Shown here piece by piece: positions 22,456 to 32,889 of a stretch of 64,000 bases of DNA. Under the pieces are notes generated by a model, which worked only from the letters and a program-made list of their open reading frames with translations, searched no databases and was not told the origin of the DNA. Each line of letters begins with the position of its first letter. Position 1 is the stretch's first letter. Position numbers and translations under genes: made by a program. The stretch is from Megaustenia siamemsis (lineage: Eukaryota; Mollusca; Gastropoda; Stylommatophora; Ariophantidae), in contig JAVIAB010000024.1 of NCBI GenBank assembly GCA_032433765.1, positions 10,008,321 to 10,072,320 of the forward strand, written 5' to 3'.

Positions 22456-23023
22456 CACACTAACAACTCAGCCACCGAGGCGAGCACACTAACTACTCAA
22501 CCACCGAGGCGAGCACACTAACTACTCAGCCACCGAAGCGAGCACACTAACTACTCAACCACCGAGGCGAGCACACTAACTACTCAACCACCGAGGCGAG
22601 CACACTAACTACTCAGCCACCGAAGCGAGCACACTAACTACTCAGCCACCGAGGCGAGCACACTAACTACTCAGCCACCGAAGCGAGCACACTAACTACT
22701 CAGCCACCGAAGCGAGCACACTAACTACTCAGCCACCGAAGCGAGCACACTAACTACTCAGCCACCGAAGCGAGCACACTAACTACTCAGCCACCGAAGC
22801 GAGCACACTAACTACTCAACCACCGAAGCGAGCACACTAACTACTCAGCCACCGAGGTGAGCACACTAACTACTCAGCCACCGAAGCGAGCACACTAACT
22901 ACTCAGCCACCGAAGCGAGCACACTAACTACTCAACCACCGAAGCGAGCACACTAACTACTCAGCCACCGAGGTGAGCACACTAACTACTCAGCCACCGA
23001 GGCGAGCACACTAACTACTCAGC
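22424..23023. repeat. 29-bp array derived from a SINE tRNA head
   Basis: About 20 units of GAGCACACTAACTACTCAGC-CACCGAAGC type. On the minus strand each unit reads GGTGGCTGAGTAGTTAGTG, i.e. the A-box part of the adjoining SINE head. G/A variation (CCGAGGC/CCGAAGC) and CAGCC/CAACC variation mark sub-blocks. Confidence 0.93.
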
Positions 23024-23107
23024 CTCTGATCCTCTTAATTCCACATTGTTGAAGCACTCAATGAAACAAAATTGCCATCTTGGCTACTGTTGTTGCTGTA
23101 TCCAACA

Positions 23108-23452
23108 ACACACACCTTTTACAGAAGAATGTTGAGAGTACCATGGACAGCTAAGAAGAATAAGGAAAACTTTCTGGAAGAGTGTGAAGCAGAAAGAGAG
23201 CTAATTTCCAATATTAGGAACAAACAATCAACATATGTTGGCCTTGTAATTAGAAGGCAACAGTTGGAATATATTGTAAAAACTCGGAAAAAATGAGGGA
23301 CAAAGAGATAGAGGGAGAAAGAAGAAAATATACCAGACAGCTTAAGTGAATGGCTTGGCAGAAGGTTAGCGACAGAAATGATAAATAACTGTCGAGATAG
23401 AAAGTTGTGGAGAGACATGATCACCTACACCAGCAGGCACAGTATTTATTGA
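23108..23452 (+). mobile_element. LINE family A 3' fragment
   Basis: Encodes FYRRMLRVPWTAKKNKE and following sequence, then stops; 5' truncated. Confidence 0.83.
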
Positions 23453-23912
23453 TGAATCACATTGCTAAACTAAGAATATCCAAATGGTATGTCTTCTCAA
23501 CATTCCCTAATGGTGCAGAAAGATGGACATTAGACAAGAAAACAGAACAGAAAATTGTAGCTTTTGAGATATGGATTTATAGAGGAATAGGAAGAATTGG
23601 ATGGAAAGGAAAGAAAGTAAATGATATAGGCTTACAACAACTACAGATAAAATGAGAACTACAAAACACAATTCAAACAAGACAAATAAGTATTTTGGGA
23701 CATGTTTAAAGACACAGAAGATTATTAAAAGTAATCGTGGAAGGGGAAATACAAGGTAAAAGAGCTGAGGCAGACCAAGACTAACATGGACGAGTAACTT
23801 CAAAAGATGGACAAATCAGCCTATGACATCCTGCACCTTCAAAGCAAGAGACAGAGCTGGACGACACTGCATGGTAGTCAACCTTCGATGTGGACACGGC
23901 ACTTGATGATGA
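23453..23912 (+). mobile_element. LINE family E 3' fragment
   Basis: Encodes GAERWTLDKKTEQKIVAFEI and downstream sequence with stops, ending CGGCACTTGATGATGATGATG. Lies in tandem with the preceding family A piece. Confidence 0.8.
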
Positions 23913-23942
23913 TGATGATGCACAATGAGAATTCCTCAATTC

Positions 23943-24450
23943 TCTGTCGTGTTGTCACAGTTTGGAGGGTTGGTGGTCATCTAGGAAATGAGTACATATT
24001 TCATTACTTGAATGCGTGTTGTTGTCACAGATTGGAGGGTTGATGGTCAACCAGGAAATGAGTACATATTTCATTACTTGAATGCTTGTTGTTGTCACAG
24101 ATTGGAGGGTTGGTGGTCATCTAGGAAATGAGTACATATTTCATTACTTGAATGCGTGTTGTTGTCACAGATTGGAGGGTTGATGGTCAACCAGGAAATG
24201 AGTACATATTTCATTACTTGAATGCTTGTTGTTGTCACAGATTGGAGGGTTGGTGGTCATCTAGGAAATGAGTACATATTTCATTACTTGAATGCTTGTT
24301 GTTGTCACAGATTGGAGGGTTGGTGGTCATCTAGGAAATGAGTACATATTTCATTACTTGAATGCTTGTTGTTGTCACAGATTGGAGGGTTGGTGGTCAT
24401 CTAGGAAATGAGTACATATTTCATTACTTGAATGCGTGTTGTTGTTGTTG
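23943..24450. repeat. 70-bp tandem array
   Basis: About 7 units containing TTGTCACAGATTGGAGGGTT. Two unit types (GGTGGTCATCTAGG and GATGGTCAACCAGG) alternate in the first half, giving a 140-bp higher-order repeat. Confidence 0.94.
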
Positions 24451-24947
24451 TTGTTCTTGTTCTTGTTGACGTTTACAAAAATCCTGCTCAGATAGCACAA
24501 GTGAATTGCTCTGATTGGCGTCCCTTGTGGATATACTTCACGATTCCGCTGACACTGAAGCCCCTAAGACATGAATGACGACAACCAGTGGTTCGTAACC
24601 TTGTAACTAGCTACCCTGCAAGCCACGTAGTACAAGTTCCCTACCACATGCCCCTCCTTTCCTGACCACATTGTTATAAACAATTATTTTAAATGAATAA
24701 ATTAAGATGTCTACCAAGGCGTTGTTATTAACTATACAATACTTCATAGAGATAGAACATGTTTAATTATTCGAATGTTTAACGAGCGTTACCTGTATGT
24801 GAGCAATGAGCTTCATATTTATCAGATCAGTTGATGGTAAAGTAGACGTTCAGTTGATCTCTAGATCTTTTCTACATTTTTTGTATGAAGAAGTATAGAA
24901 AATATACACTTGGAGAAAACAGTCGCATGTGTCTTATATATCTTCTC
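24451..24947. other. Unidentified intronic sequence
   Basis: Starts in a short GTT repeat; otherwise no repeat family recognised. Contains the weak microexon candidate 24899-24928. Confidence 0.3.
24899..24928 (+). CDS. Weak candidate 30-nt microexon
   Basis: Acceptor-like GAAGTATAG with a distant T tract, 30 nt open in frame 0 (KIYTWRKQSH), donor GTGTCT. Exact 30-nt length is the main argument; both splice sites are poor. Confidence 0.2.
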
Positions 24948-25478
24948 CTTCTTCTTCTATTTTTTTAGCTCCCAGTGGAGCATAGGTCTTCAACAAACAC
25001 TTTCCGAGTCGTTCTGTTTTTTGACATTCTTTTAAAATCATTCCAAGTCTTCCCACCCCCCCCCCCACCATATTCATCTCTGCTTCTATCTATCCTGTCC
25101 AAGAATTTACTGGTCTTCCTCTTTGTTTTTTTTCCCTGGGGATTCCAAAAAAGGGCATGTTGTGTTATACTCCCAGCCGGCTTCCGTAGCGTTGTCCCAC
25201 CCAGCGCCACCGTCCTCGCTGTATCTCTCTATCCACACGCACCTGGCCGGCACACCTTCATAATTTTATGTCAGCGACTTTGTCCCTCCACCTTCATCCC
25301 CTCACTCCGCGCAAGCATCCATCAATGAAATCCCGCAACCTCGTGATAGTCAATCTTGTTGTTCTCCATGTTCCACAGCCATATAACAGGACCGTCCCAA
25401 CATCTAAGTTGATTTTTTTATTTTTGCATTTAACCCGATCTCCTTGGACCTCCATATGTCTCCCAGTGCAATGAATCG
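24948..25478 (-). mobile_element. LINE family B 3' fragment
   Basis: Minus strand reads VLLYGCGTWRTT, FIDGCLRGVRG and the end region with VFVEDLCSTGS; contains a poly-C insertion near 25060 and runs at 25478 into an AAT microsatellite. Confidence 0.83.
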
Positions 25479-25479
25479 T

Positions 25480-25536
25480 TAATATAATATAATAATAATA
25501 ATATAATAATAATATAATAATATAATAATAATAATA

Positions 25537-25568
<32 letters not shown>

Positions 25569-26123
25569 TAATAATATAGCACAGCACAGCACAGCACAGC
25601 ACAGCAAGCACAGCACAGCACAGCAAGCACAGCATAGTAAGCATAGCACAGCATAGTAAGCATAGCACAGCATAGTAAGCATAGCACAGCATAGTAAGCA
25701 TAGCACAGCATAGTAAGCATAGCATAGTAAGCATAGCATAGTAAGCATAGCATAGCATAGTAAGCATAGCATAGCATAGTAAGCATAGCATAGCATAGTA
25801 AGCATAGCATAGCATAGTAAGCATAGCATAGCATAGTAAGCATAGCATAGTAAGCACAGCATAGTAAGCACAGCATAGTAAGCACAGCATAGTAAGCACA
25901 GCATAGTAAGCACAGCATAGTAAGCACAGCATAGTAAGCACAGCACAGCACAGCACAGCACAGCACAGCACAGCACAGCACAGCACAGCACAGCACAGCA
26001 CAGCACAATACAATACAATACAATACAATACAATACAATACAATACAATACAATACAATATAATATAATATAATATAATATAATATAATACAATACAATA
26101 CAATATAATATAATATAATATAA
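25480..26123. repeat. Compound micro/minisatellite (AAT, AGCAC, AGTAAGCATAGC, AATAC, AATAT)
   Basis: Ordered blocks: AATAAT trinucleotides, then AGCAC pentamers, an AGTAAGCATAGC-type 10-16-bp section, AGCAC again, then AATAC and AATAT pentamers. The long minus-strand frames (CIVLY, LLCYAM) are artefacts. Confidence 0.96.
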
Positions 26124-26435
26124 CTGCTGAATGTTATAATTCAGGATGTGTGCTGTCTGTCAATGATTGTGATAGGTACTCGATTTAACTGATCCACAGT
26201 TTAACACAATCAGACATTTCCTGTTATCTTGATCAGTTAAGATTACTTCTCTTCATAATAATTATAATTCGTGTTGTCAATCTTGTCTACGTTTTGACAG
26301 TTAACCTGTTAATGTTTGATATTTGTATCGACATATTGGGGGGATGGTGTTAGTGTTGTTTGCAGTACCCACGGCGAACTCATATTTGTTGAGATAAATG
26401 ATGTAAATAGTAAAATAACATTCCTTGTCTTTCAG

Positions 26436-26444
26436 ATTGCTTCG
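26436..26444 (+). CDS. Candidate 9-nt microexon, phase 0
   Basis: Acceptor CATTCCTTGTCTTTCAG is excellent, followed by nine nt (ATT GCT TCG, IAS) and the consensus donor GTAAGT. Very short exons usually need dedicated splicing support. If it is real, it keeps phase 0 like the neighbours; chance cannot be excluded at this length. Confidence 0.48.
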
Positions 26445-26559
26445 GTAAGTGGGATGACCTCTACGTAAACAGTTCTCACCTCACAACGTCATGCTAGTTC
26501 TAATCACAGAAATGAGGCAGCACTTATATACATGAACTATTGAAGGGCGTAAGTAGCGC

Positions 26560-27108
26560 TTTCAGTCATCATGTGCCATACCTGTTGGCGTAGACGACCA
26601 TGCCCTTCCATAAACTTCTATCTACCGTGCATCGTATCTCTTCTCTTGTGGACTGTTTTCCATGCCATGAAACCAATCTGTCTAGTATTTTCTCACTTTG
26701 TCGTCCGCATACTCTCTTTTCTTGCATTTTTTCTGGTTGTAACCAAGTATTCCAACTTTCCTCTTCTCATGATGTGCTAGAAATATGTTGATTGCTTCTT
26801 TCTGATGCTTTTTAGGATGTTTTTTGTGTTGGCCTCTTTTAAAATGCAATGATTGGTATTTTTAGCTGTGCAGGGAACTTTAAACGTTTATTTGAGAAAT
26901 CCAATCTCTGTGATATCTAATTGTCTTTTCATTTCCTTATTTGTTTTATATGACTTGCTTCCATAGGTCAGAATTGGTTCTATATAGCACAGATGAACTC
27001 TCTTTCTCACTTCTATTGACATATTTTCTTTTGCATGAGACGTTTTTAATTTTCTGAAATGCTATTTTGGTCTGAGCTATTCTGCATTTATTTTTTCTGT
27101 GGTGCATC
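26560..27108 (-). mobile_element. LINE family D 3' fragment
   Basis: Minus-strand copy from the 3' tail (CATCATGTGCCATACCTGTTGGCG on plus) into the RT-distal region (complement of YVNRSEKESSSVLYRTNSDL). Meets a plus-strand family E copy head-to-head at about 27110. Confidence 0.77.
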
Positions 27109-27129
27109 TTCATCAAAAAAACTAAATCT

Positions 27130-27789
27130 ATGATCATAAACAAAGAAAATTCTCAAGACCTACAATTAAATATCACAGTTGAGGGAATACATCTAGAGAC
27201 AGTTCAGAGTTACAACTATCTTGGACATACTATAACCATTTATGGAAAATGTAAAATTGAAATAAAGAAAAGAATATGTATGGCAAAATATAATTTTAAT
27301 GCCATGAAAAATATACTAACAACAAAACAAATAGCAGGGCTGAAACTAAGAATGGCAAAATATTACATCTTCTCAATATTTCCTTATGGTGCAGAAACAT
27401 GGACATTAGACAAGAAAACAGAACAGAACATAGAAGCCTTTGAAATGTGGATTTATAGAAGAATAGGTAGAATAAAAAAGTATAACGAGAGGGACGGATA
27501 CCACCAACTATCAAGGAGGGATCAAGTCATCATACTTCGCCTACGCACTGGCCACAACAGAATGAGAAACCACATGTTCACTAAACTCAAAATAGGTACA
27601 ACCAGCCAATACCACTGTACACTGGATAACATGACAACAAAACATGTTCTACAGGATTGCCCCCCGTACACAGACCTGAGAAGGACAATGTGGTCCACAC
27701 CCACCTCCCTGGAAGAAAAACAATACTGGGCAACCGAATCACTGAAACAAACAGCTGCTTTCATGCGACTCGCCGGAATCCTACTCTGA
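27130..27789 (+). CDS. Chimeric LINE-derived ORF, 219 aa
   Basis: Open from ATG 27130. Residues about 1-117 are the family E post-RT region (YNYLGHTITIYGKCK; FPYGAETWTLDKKTEQNIEA; WIYRRIGRI). From about residue 118 the sequence changes to a different LINE C-terminal type, with LSRRDQVIILRLRTGHNRMR and a degenerate zinc-knuckle-like C-x14-H-x5-C (residues about 185-205, CTLDNMTTKHVLQDC). The two halves belong to different families elsewhere, so this is an in-frame fusion at about 27475-27485. It has no RT or endonuclease domain and no obvious promoter. Most likely a retrotransposition chimera that has stayed open by chance or is young; domestication is possible but unsupported. Confidence 0.7.
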   Translation: MIINKENSQDLQLNITVEGIHLETVQSYNYLGHTITIYGKCKIEIKKRICMAKYNFNAMKNILTTKQIAGLKLRMAKYYIFSIFPYGAETWTLDKKTEQNIEAFEMWIYRRIGRIKKYNERDGYHQLSRRDQVIILRLRTGHNRMRNHMFTKLKIGTTSQYHCTLDNMTTKHVLQDCPPYTDLRRTMWSTPTSLEEKQYWATESLKQTAAFMRLAGILL

Positions 27790-28016
27790 AATAATCATGA
27801 TCACAGAAGGAGAAGAAAAGTAGCAATGTTCTTCTTTTTGCTGGTAGATTGTAATGATTTGATTGATTGTTTTAGACGAACTCGATGTTGCTTTCTTGAC
27901 CCCATGTTTTGTTGCTCCCCACTTTAATAACAAGAAACGGGGAGCTAGAAAGATATCTTTTATTTACAAATGACAGATTTTATCAAACCTCAAATCTGAT
28001 TTATATTTGATTTCAG
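27790..28016. other. Unidentified intronic sequence
   Basis: Lies between the chimeric LINE and microexon 28017; no repeat recognised. Confidence 0.3.
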
Positions 28017-28034
28017 GAAAAGAAACACATCGCG
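28017..28034 (+). CDS. Candidate 18-nt microexon, phase 0
   Basis: Acceptor TTATATTTGATTTCAG, 18 nt encoding EKKHIA in frame 0, donor GTATGT after GCG. Six codons, slightly off the 7/10-codon pattern, but both splice sites are good. Confidence 0.58.
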
Positions 28035-28204
28035 GTATGTGATATATTCTAGAATGACGTAACGGAACATATCTGGTCCTCAAAAGTTTGATAATTCATC
28101 AATTGATGTGTGTGCCAGGTGTTTATGATTTTATTTTCTGTTGATTGTTGATGATGGAGAAGCAAACCCACGGTGTTTAGATGGGGAAGTAAGGGCTCTA
28201 CCAT

Positions 28205-29125
28205 CACGTGTCTGACTTTTGTTGATGGATCTGTTATGTTTGTTGATGAATCTGTTATGTTTGTTGATGGATCTGTTATGTTTGTTGACGGATGTATTAC
28301 GTTTGTTGATGGATATGTTATTTTTGTTGATGGATCCGTTATGTTTGTTAACGGATCCATAAAGGATCCGTTATCTTTGCTGATGGATCTTTTATGTTTG
28401 TTGATGAATCTGTTTTGTCTGTTGATGGTTCTATTATGTTTGTTGATGGATCCGTTATCTTTGTTGATGGATCTGTTATGTTTATTTATGGATCCGTTAT
28501 GTCTGTTCATGGATCCGTTATGTCTGTTGATGGATCTCTAATGTCTGCTAATGGATCTGTTATGTTTCTTGATGGATCTGTTATGTTTCTTGATGGATCC
28601 GTTATGTTTCTTGATGCATCCGTTATGTTTGTTGGTGGATCCGTTATGTTTGTTGATGGATCCGTTATGTTTGTTGATGGATCCGTTATGTTTGTTGGTG
28701 GATCCGTTATGTTTGTTGATGGATCCGTTATGTTTGTTGATGGATCCGTTATGTTTGTTGATGGATCCGTTATGTTTGTTGATGGATCCGTTATGTTTGT
28801 TGGTGGATCCGTTATGTTTCTTGATGGATCCGTTATGTTTCTTGATGCATCCGTTATGTTTCTTGGTGCATCCGTTATGTTTCTTGGTGCATCCGTTATG
28901 TTTGTTGGTGGATCCGTTATGTTTGTTGGTGGATCCGTTATGTTTGTTGATGGATCCGTTATGTTTGTTGGTGGATCCGTTATGTTTGTTGGTGGATCCG
29001 TTATGTTTGTTGGTGGATCCGTTATGTTTGTTGATGGATCCGTTATGTTTGTTGGTGGATCCGTTATGTTTGTTGGTGGATCCGTTATGTTTGTTGATGG
29101 ATCCGTTATGTTTGTTGATGGAGCT
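28205..29125. repeat. 21-bp tandem array (GGATCC-rich)
   Basis: About 44 units of GGATCCGTTATGTTTGTTGA+T. Being 7 codons long it keeps all frames open, giving MFVDGSV repeats on plus and NGSINKH or ITDPSTN repeats on minus. Distal units are nearly identical, proximal ones diverged. Third-position and first-position changes are equally common, so no coding constraint is visible. Confidence 0.95.
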
Positions 29126-29173
29126 GGTTTGTTGCACCACAAAGACAATAACACACATCTTTCTCTGAGCTCC

Positions 29174-29199
29174 TCCATCTTGGATCCCACCGGATATAA
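29174..29199 (+). repeat. 26-nt segment repeated at the window end
   Basis: Contains CTTGGATCCCACCGGATATAA-type sequence (first 20 nt TCCATCTTGGATCCCACCGG), identical over 26 nt to 63975-64000. Here it lies 48 nt upstream of microexon 29248. Confidence 0.9.
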
Positions 29200-29247
29200 T
29201 GCTTGAGCAACATTTCATGAACTCAAATATCATATATTCTTTTACAG

Positions 29248-29268
29248 CTTTTAATCTTGTCACAGAAC
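29248..29268 (+). CDS. Candidate 21-nt microexon, phase 0
   Basis: Acceptor CATATATTCTTTTACAG, 21 nt encoding LLILSQN in frame 0 (frame 1 stops), donor GTAAGTAA. An internal CACAG three nt before the donor could serve as an alternative acceptor, leaving a single-codon exon (N) still in phase. Upstream intron sequence recurs at the window end. Confidence 0.66.
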
Positions 29269-29326
29269 GTAAGTAATTTGATAAAGTCACTGCTACCATA
29301 GAATAAACATTTCTTTCTACGTGCAG

Positions 29327-29338
29327 TTCTATATGTTT
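29327..29338 (+). CDS. Weak candidate 12-nt microexon
   Basis: Good acceptor (ATTTCTTTCTACGTGCAG), 12 nt (FYMF), donor GTAAAT. Only 58 nt from the previous candidate exon, which would leave a very short intron, so the two could be mutually exclusive or this one false. Confidence 0.25.
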
Positions 29339-29519
29339 GTAAATTGTTTAATATTTCATGGACCTATGTCGTAACAGTTTAAGAGATAGTCATTATTTTT
29401 TGTTTAACGAGAATTCGGTGAAAAATAACACGGCAGCAAGAATCATAATAATATCGTATTTTTGTCTCGTATGAAGCGGTCATATTGTCTAAATAGTTCA
29501 TATTGGAAGGTTGGTTGTG

Positions 29520-30395
29520 AGAGTGGGAGATCAACAAGAAGATGGATGGCATGGAAAAATTTGCTTGTGAGAGAAGGAGATCAACAAGAAGATGGATGGC
29601 ATGGAAAAATTTACTTGTGAGAGAAGGAGATCAACAAGAAGATGGATGGCATGGAACCAGCTGCTTGTGAGAGAGGGAGATCAACAAGAAGATGGATGGC
29701 ATGGAAACATTTGCTTGTGAGAGAAGGAGATCAAGAAGAAATGGATGGCATGGAAACATTTGCTTGTGAGAGAGGGAGATCAACAAGAAGATGGATGGCA
29801 TGGAACCAGCTGCTTGTGAGAGAGGGAGATCAACAAGAAAGTGAATGGCATGGAATTAGCTGTTGGTGAGAGAGGGAGATCAACAAGAAGATGGATGGCA
29901 TGGGACCAGTTGCTTTTGAGAGAGGGAGATCAACAAGAAGATGGATGGCATGGGACCAGCTGCTTTTGAGAGAGGGAGATCAACAAGAAGATGGATGGCA
30001 TGGAACCAGCTGCTTTTGAGAGAGGGAGATCAACAAGAAGATGGATGGCATGGAACCAGCTGCTTTTGAGAGAGGGAGATCAACAAGAAGATGGATGGCA
30101 TGGAACCAGCTGCTTTTGAGAGAGGGAGATCAACAAGAAGATGGATGGCATGGAACCAGCTGCTTTTGAGAGAGGGAGATCAACAAGAAGATGGATGGCA
30201 TGGAACCAGCTGCTTTTGAGAGAGGGAGATCAACAAGAAGATGGATGGCATGGGACCAGTTGCTTTTGAGAGAGGGAGATCAACAAGAAGATGGATGGCA
30301 TGGGACCAGTTGCTTTTTGAGAGAGGGAGATCAACAAGAAGATGGATGGCATGGAACCAGCTGCTTGTAAGAGAGGGAGATCAACAAGAAGGAGG
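29520..30395. repeat. 50-bp tandem array
   Basis: About 17.5 units containing AGATCAACAAGAAGATGGAT; block-wise variants TGCTTGTGAG and TGCTTTTGAG indicate local expansion of one unit type from about 29905. Confidence 0.95.
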
Positions 30396-31182
30396 ATGCA
30401 ATTACAACAGAAGATGCCCACACGTATAGAAAGAAACACACCAAAGGCCCAGCATCCTCAGTAGTTACCTGACCTAGTCCACCTTTAACTTTTCTTAGTT
30501 CCATAAACTGAAATTAAAAGTTGAATGACGTCATATTTATTTGGATCCTAACAGCTTTTGATAGTCGTGAAGAAAAGGCAACCATGATATCCTGAAAACG
30601 GAAGGGGCGGAGGCAACGGGCTCATTGTTCAGGTTACCAAGTTTCGAAGACTCACAGAGACCAAATATGATAAGCCTGTAACTTTTCTGAGCGCAGTGCG
30701 GGATCTTTCCGATACCATTCAGGAACGTATGCTGGCTTCAGGGGATGCATCACAATTATAAGGGAGATAACTGTGTTCAAACGAGTAAAATAACTCCGGA
30801 TTTAGAGAGTTACATTTTCTGGTATATTTATTTTCTGTTTCCATCCGCTTTTTCTTTCTACCTTTAAATTTGACAGCTACCATCTTATTTTCCAGCTTCT
30901 TATTTTATTACTGTCATGATCAAAGTGTGATGTTGCATTCTACTGATGACTAATAACAAGCTTAAATGTGTCCTGGACTCCTTTAAATAAAAAATCCTGG
31001 CTCAATTTTGCCGCCTCTGATTTTCCTTTTATCATTGTTAAAAAGCTCATGTCTGTGGCCCCCTTCTGTTGTCTGATTCCAAATTATCCACGATTGACGT
31101 CCATGTCAAAACTGGCCCTTTATAACACTTTCAGTTCTGTCGTCAATTATTATGAAATGTTGCATTCAAATTGTAGAGTTAA
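30396..31182. other. Unidentified intronic sequence with a mollusc-type motif
   Basis: AAGGGAGATAACTG at 30760-30773 is, from memory, a motif common in mollusc noncoding DNA. About 31000-31150 may be a decayed minus-strand LINE piece. No exon accepted. Confidence 0.35.
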
Positions 31183-32287
31183 GATGTAACAAAGCTTGTC
31201 AAGGATAGATTACACAACTACTGTCTAACAAAGCTTGTCAAGGACAGATTACGCAACTACTGTCTAACAAAGCTTGTCAAGGACAGATTACGCAACTACT
31301 GTCTAACAAAGCTTGTCAAGGACAGATTACGCAACTACTGTCTAATAAAGCTTGTCAAGGACAGATTGCACAACTACTGTCTAACAAAGCTTGTCAAGGA
31401 CAGATTACACAACTACTGTCTAACAAAGCTTGCCAGGACAGATTACACAACTACTGTCTAACAAAGCTTGTCAAGGACAGATTACACAACTACTGTCTAA
31501 CAAAGCTTGTCAAGGACAGATTACACAACTACTGTCTAACAAAGCTTGTCAAGGACAGATTACACAACTACTGTCTAACAAAGCTTGTCAAGGACAGATT
31601 ACACAACTACTGTCTAACAAAGCTTGTCAAGGACAGATTACACAACTACTGTCTAACAAAGCTTGTCAAGGACAGATTACACAACTACTGTCTAACAAAG
31701 CTTGTCAAGGACAGATTACACAACTACTGTCTAACAAAGCTTGTCAAGGACAGATTACACAACTACTGTCTAACAAAGCTTGTCAAGGACAGATTACACA
31801 ACTACTGTCTAACAAAGCTTGTCAAGGACAGATTACACAACTACTGTCTAACAAAGCTTGTCAAGGACAGATTACACAACTACTGTCTAACAAAGCTTGT
31901 CAAGGACAGATTACACAACTACTGTCTAACAAAGCTTGTCAAGGACAGATTACACAACTACTGTCTAACAAAGCTTGTCAAGGACAGATTACACAACTAC
32001 TGTCTAACAAAGCTTGTCAAGGACAGATTACACAACTACTGTCTAACAAAGCTTGTCAAGGACAGATTACACAACTACTGTCTAACAAAGCTTGTCAAGG
32101 ACAGATTACACAACTACTGTCTAACAAAGTTTGTCAAGGACAGATTACACAACTACTGTCTAACAAAGCTTGTCAAGGACAGATTACACAACTACTGTCT
32201 AACAAAGCTTGTCACGGACAGATTGCACAACTACTGTCTAACAAAGCTTGTCACGGACAGATTACACAACTACTGTCTAACAACAAA
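31183..32287. repeat. 39-bp tandem array, highly homogeneous
   Basis: About 28 units containing AGCTTGTCAAGGACAGATTA. Most central units are identical; differences are confined to the edges (ACGCAAC, TTGCACAAC, CACGGACAG). 39 bp is 13 codons, so a 292-aa open frame (ACQGQITQLLSNK repeats) appears; artefact. Confidence 0.96.
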
Positions 32288-32439
32288 GTAACGTTAGAAA
32301 CGAAGTGAATGATTTAAAAGACTAAAATTATCAAACGTTGGGCTAACAGTGCCAGACATAGACCTTGGACTGAAGCACAATTAAAAAATTAACCACCACA
32401 AAAACGAAATGTGTATGACGCACGGCAGGAAACAGTCTA

Positions 32440-32710
32440 AGATATAAAATCATAAATGAGAAGAAAAAGATTAAAAAACGGGATCAGTTATTGAATATAT
32501 AAGGCGATAACAGATCAAGTGGTTCGGGCATGTGATAAGACATAAAAAACTAAATCTAATACGAGTTACCAACAAACGACACGAGAACACCAGACCATGA
32601 GGTCGACGAAGAAAAAGGTGGATAAAAGAAATACTAGAAACACTCGGAGGTATAACAGCAGAAGAGGGAACAGAAGAACGAGAAACCGCGAACTATTTAT
32701 CTCCTCGACG
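32440..32710 (+). mobile_element. Decayed LINE fragment (another family)
   Basis: Plus strand reads IRWFGHVIRHKKLNLIRV and RRKRWIKEILETLGG, the RWxGHVxR block following RT domains in many LINEs. Confidence 0.55.
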
Positions 32711-32889
32711 TCGAAAGGTATATGCAGAAAGAAACAAAGGAAATAACGAAAGAAAAATATAATAAAGAAAGAGAGAAGGAAAACATATAAATTGTGAAAT
32801 TAACACTTAAGTAATATTGAAGATAAGGGAATATGAAAGAACTGTACAACAGCACAAAGAAATTAAGTGGAAAATACAAACAGATCAAT

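Noticed and set aside
21884..23023. CRISPR array
   Set aside because: Units are contiguous tandem repeats without unique spacers, in a eukaryotic context.
26510..26548. 39-nt insert between ATCACAG and GTAAGT
   Set aside because: Length is a multiple of three but every frame contains a stop.
28205..29206. Long MFVDGSV-repeat ORF and its antisense ORFs
   Set aside because: The 21-bp tandem period is a multiple of three, so all frames stay open; variation shows no codon bias.
31430..32308. 292-aa ACQGQITQLLSNK repeat protein
   Set aside because: Produced by a 39-bp satellite; no splice or start context and upstream units break the frame.
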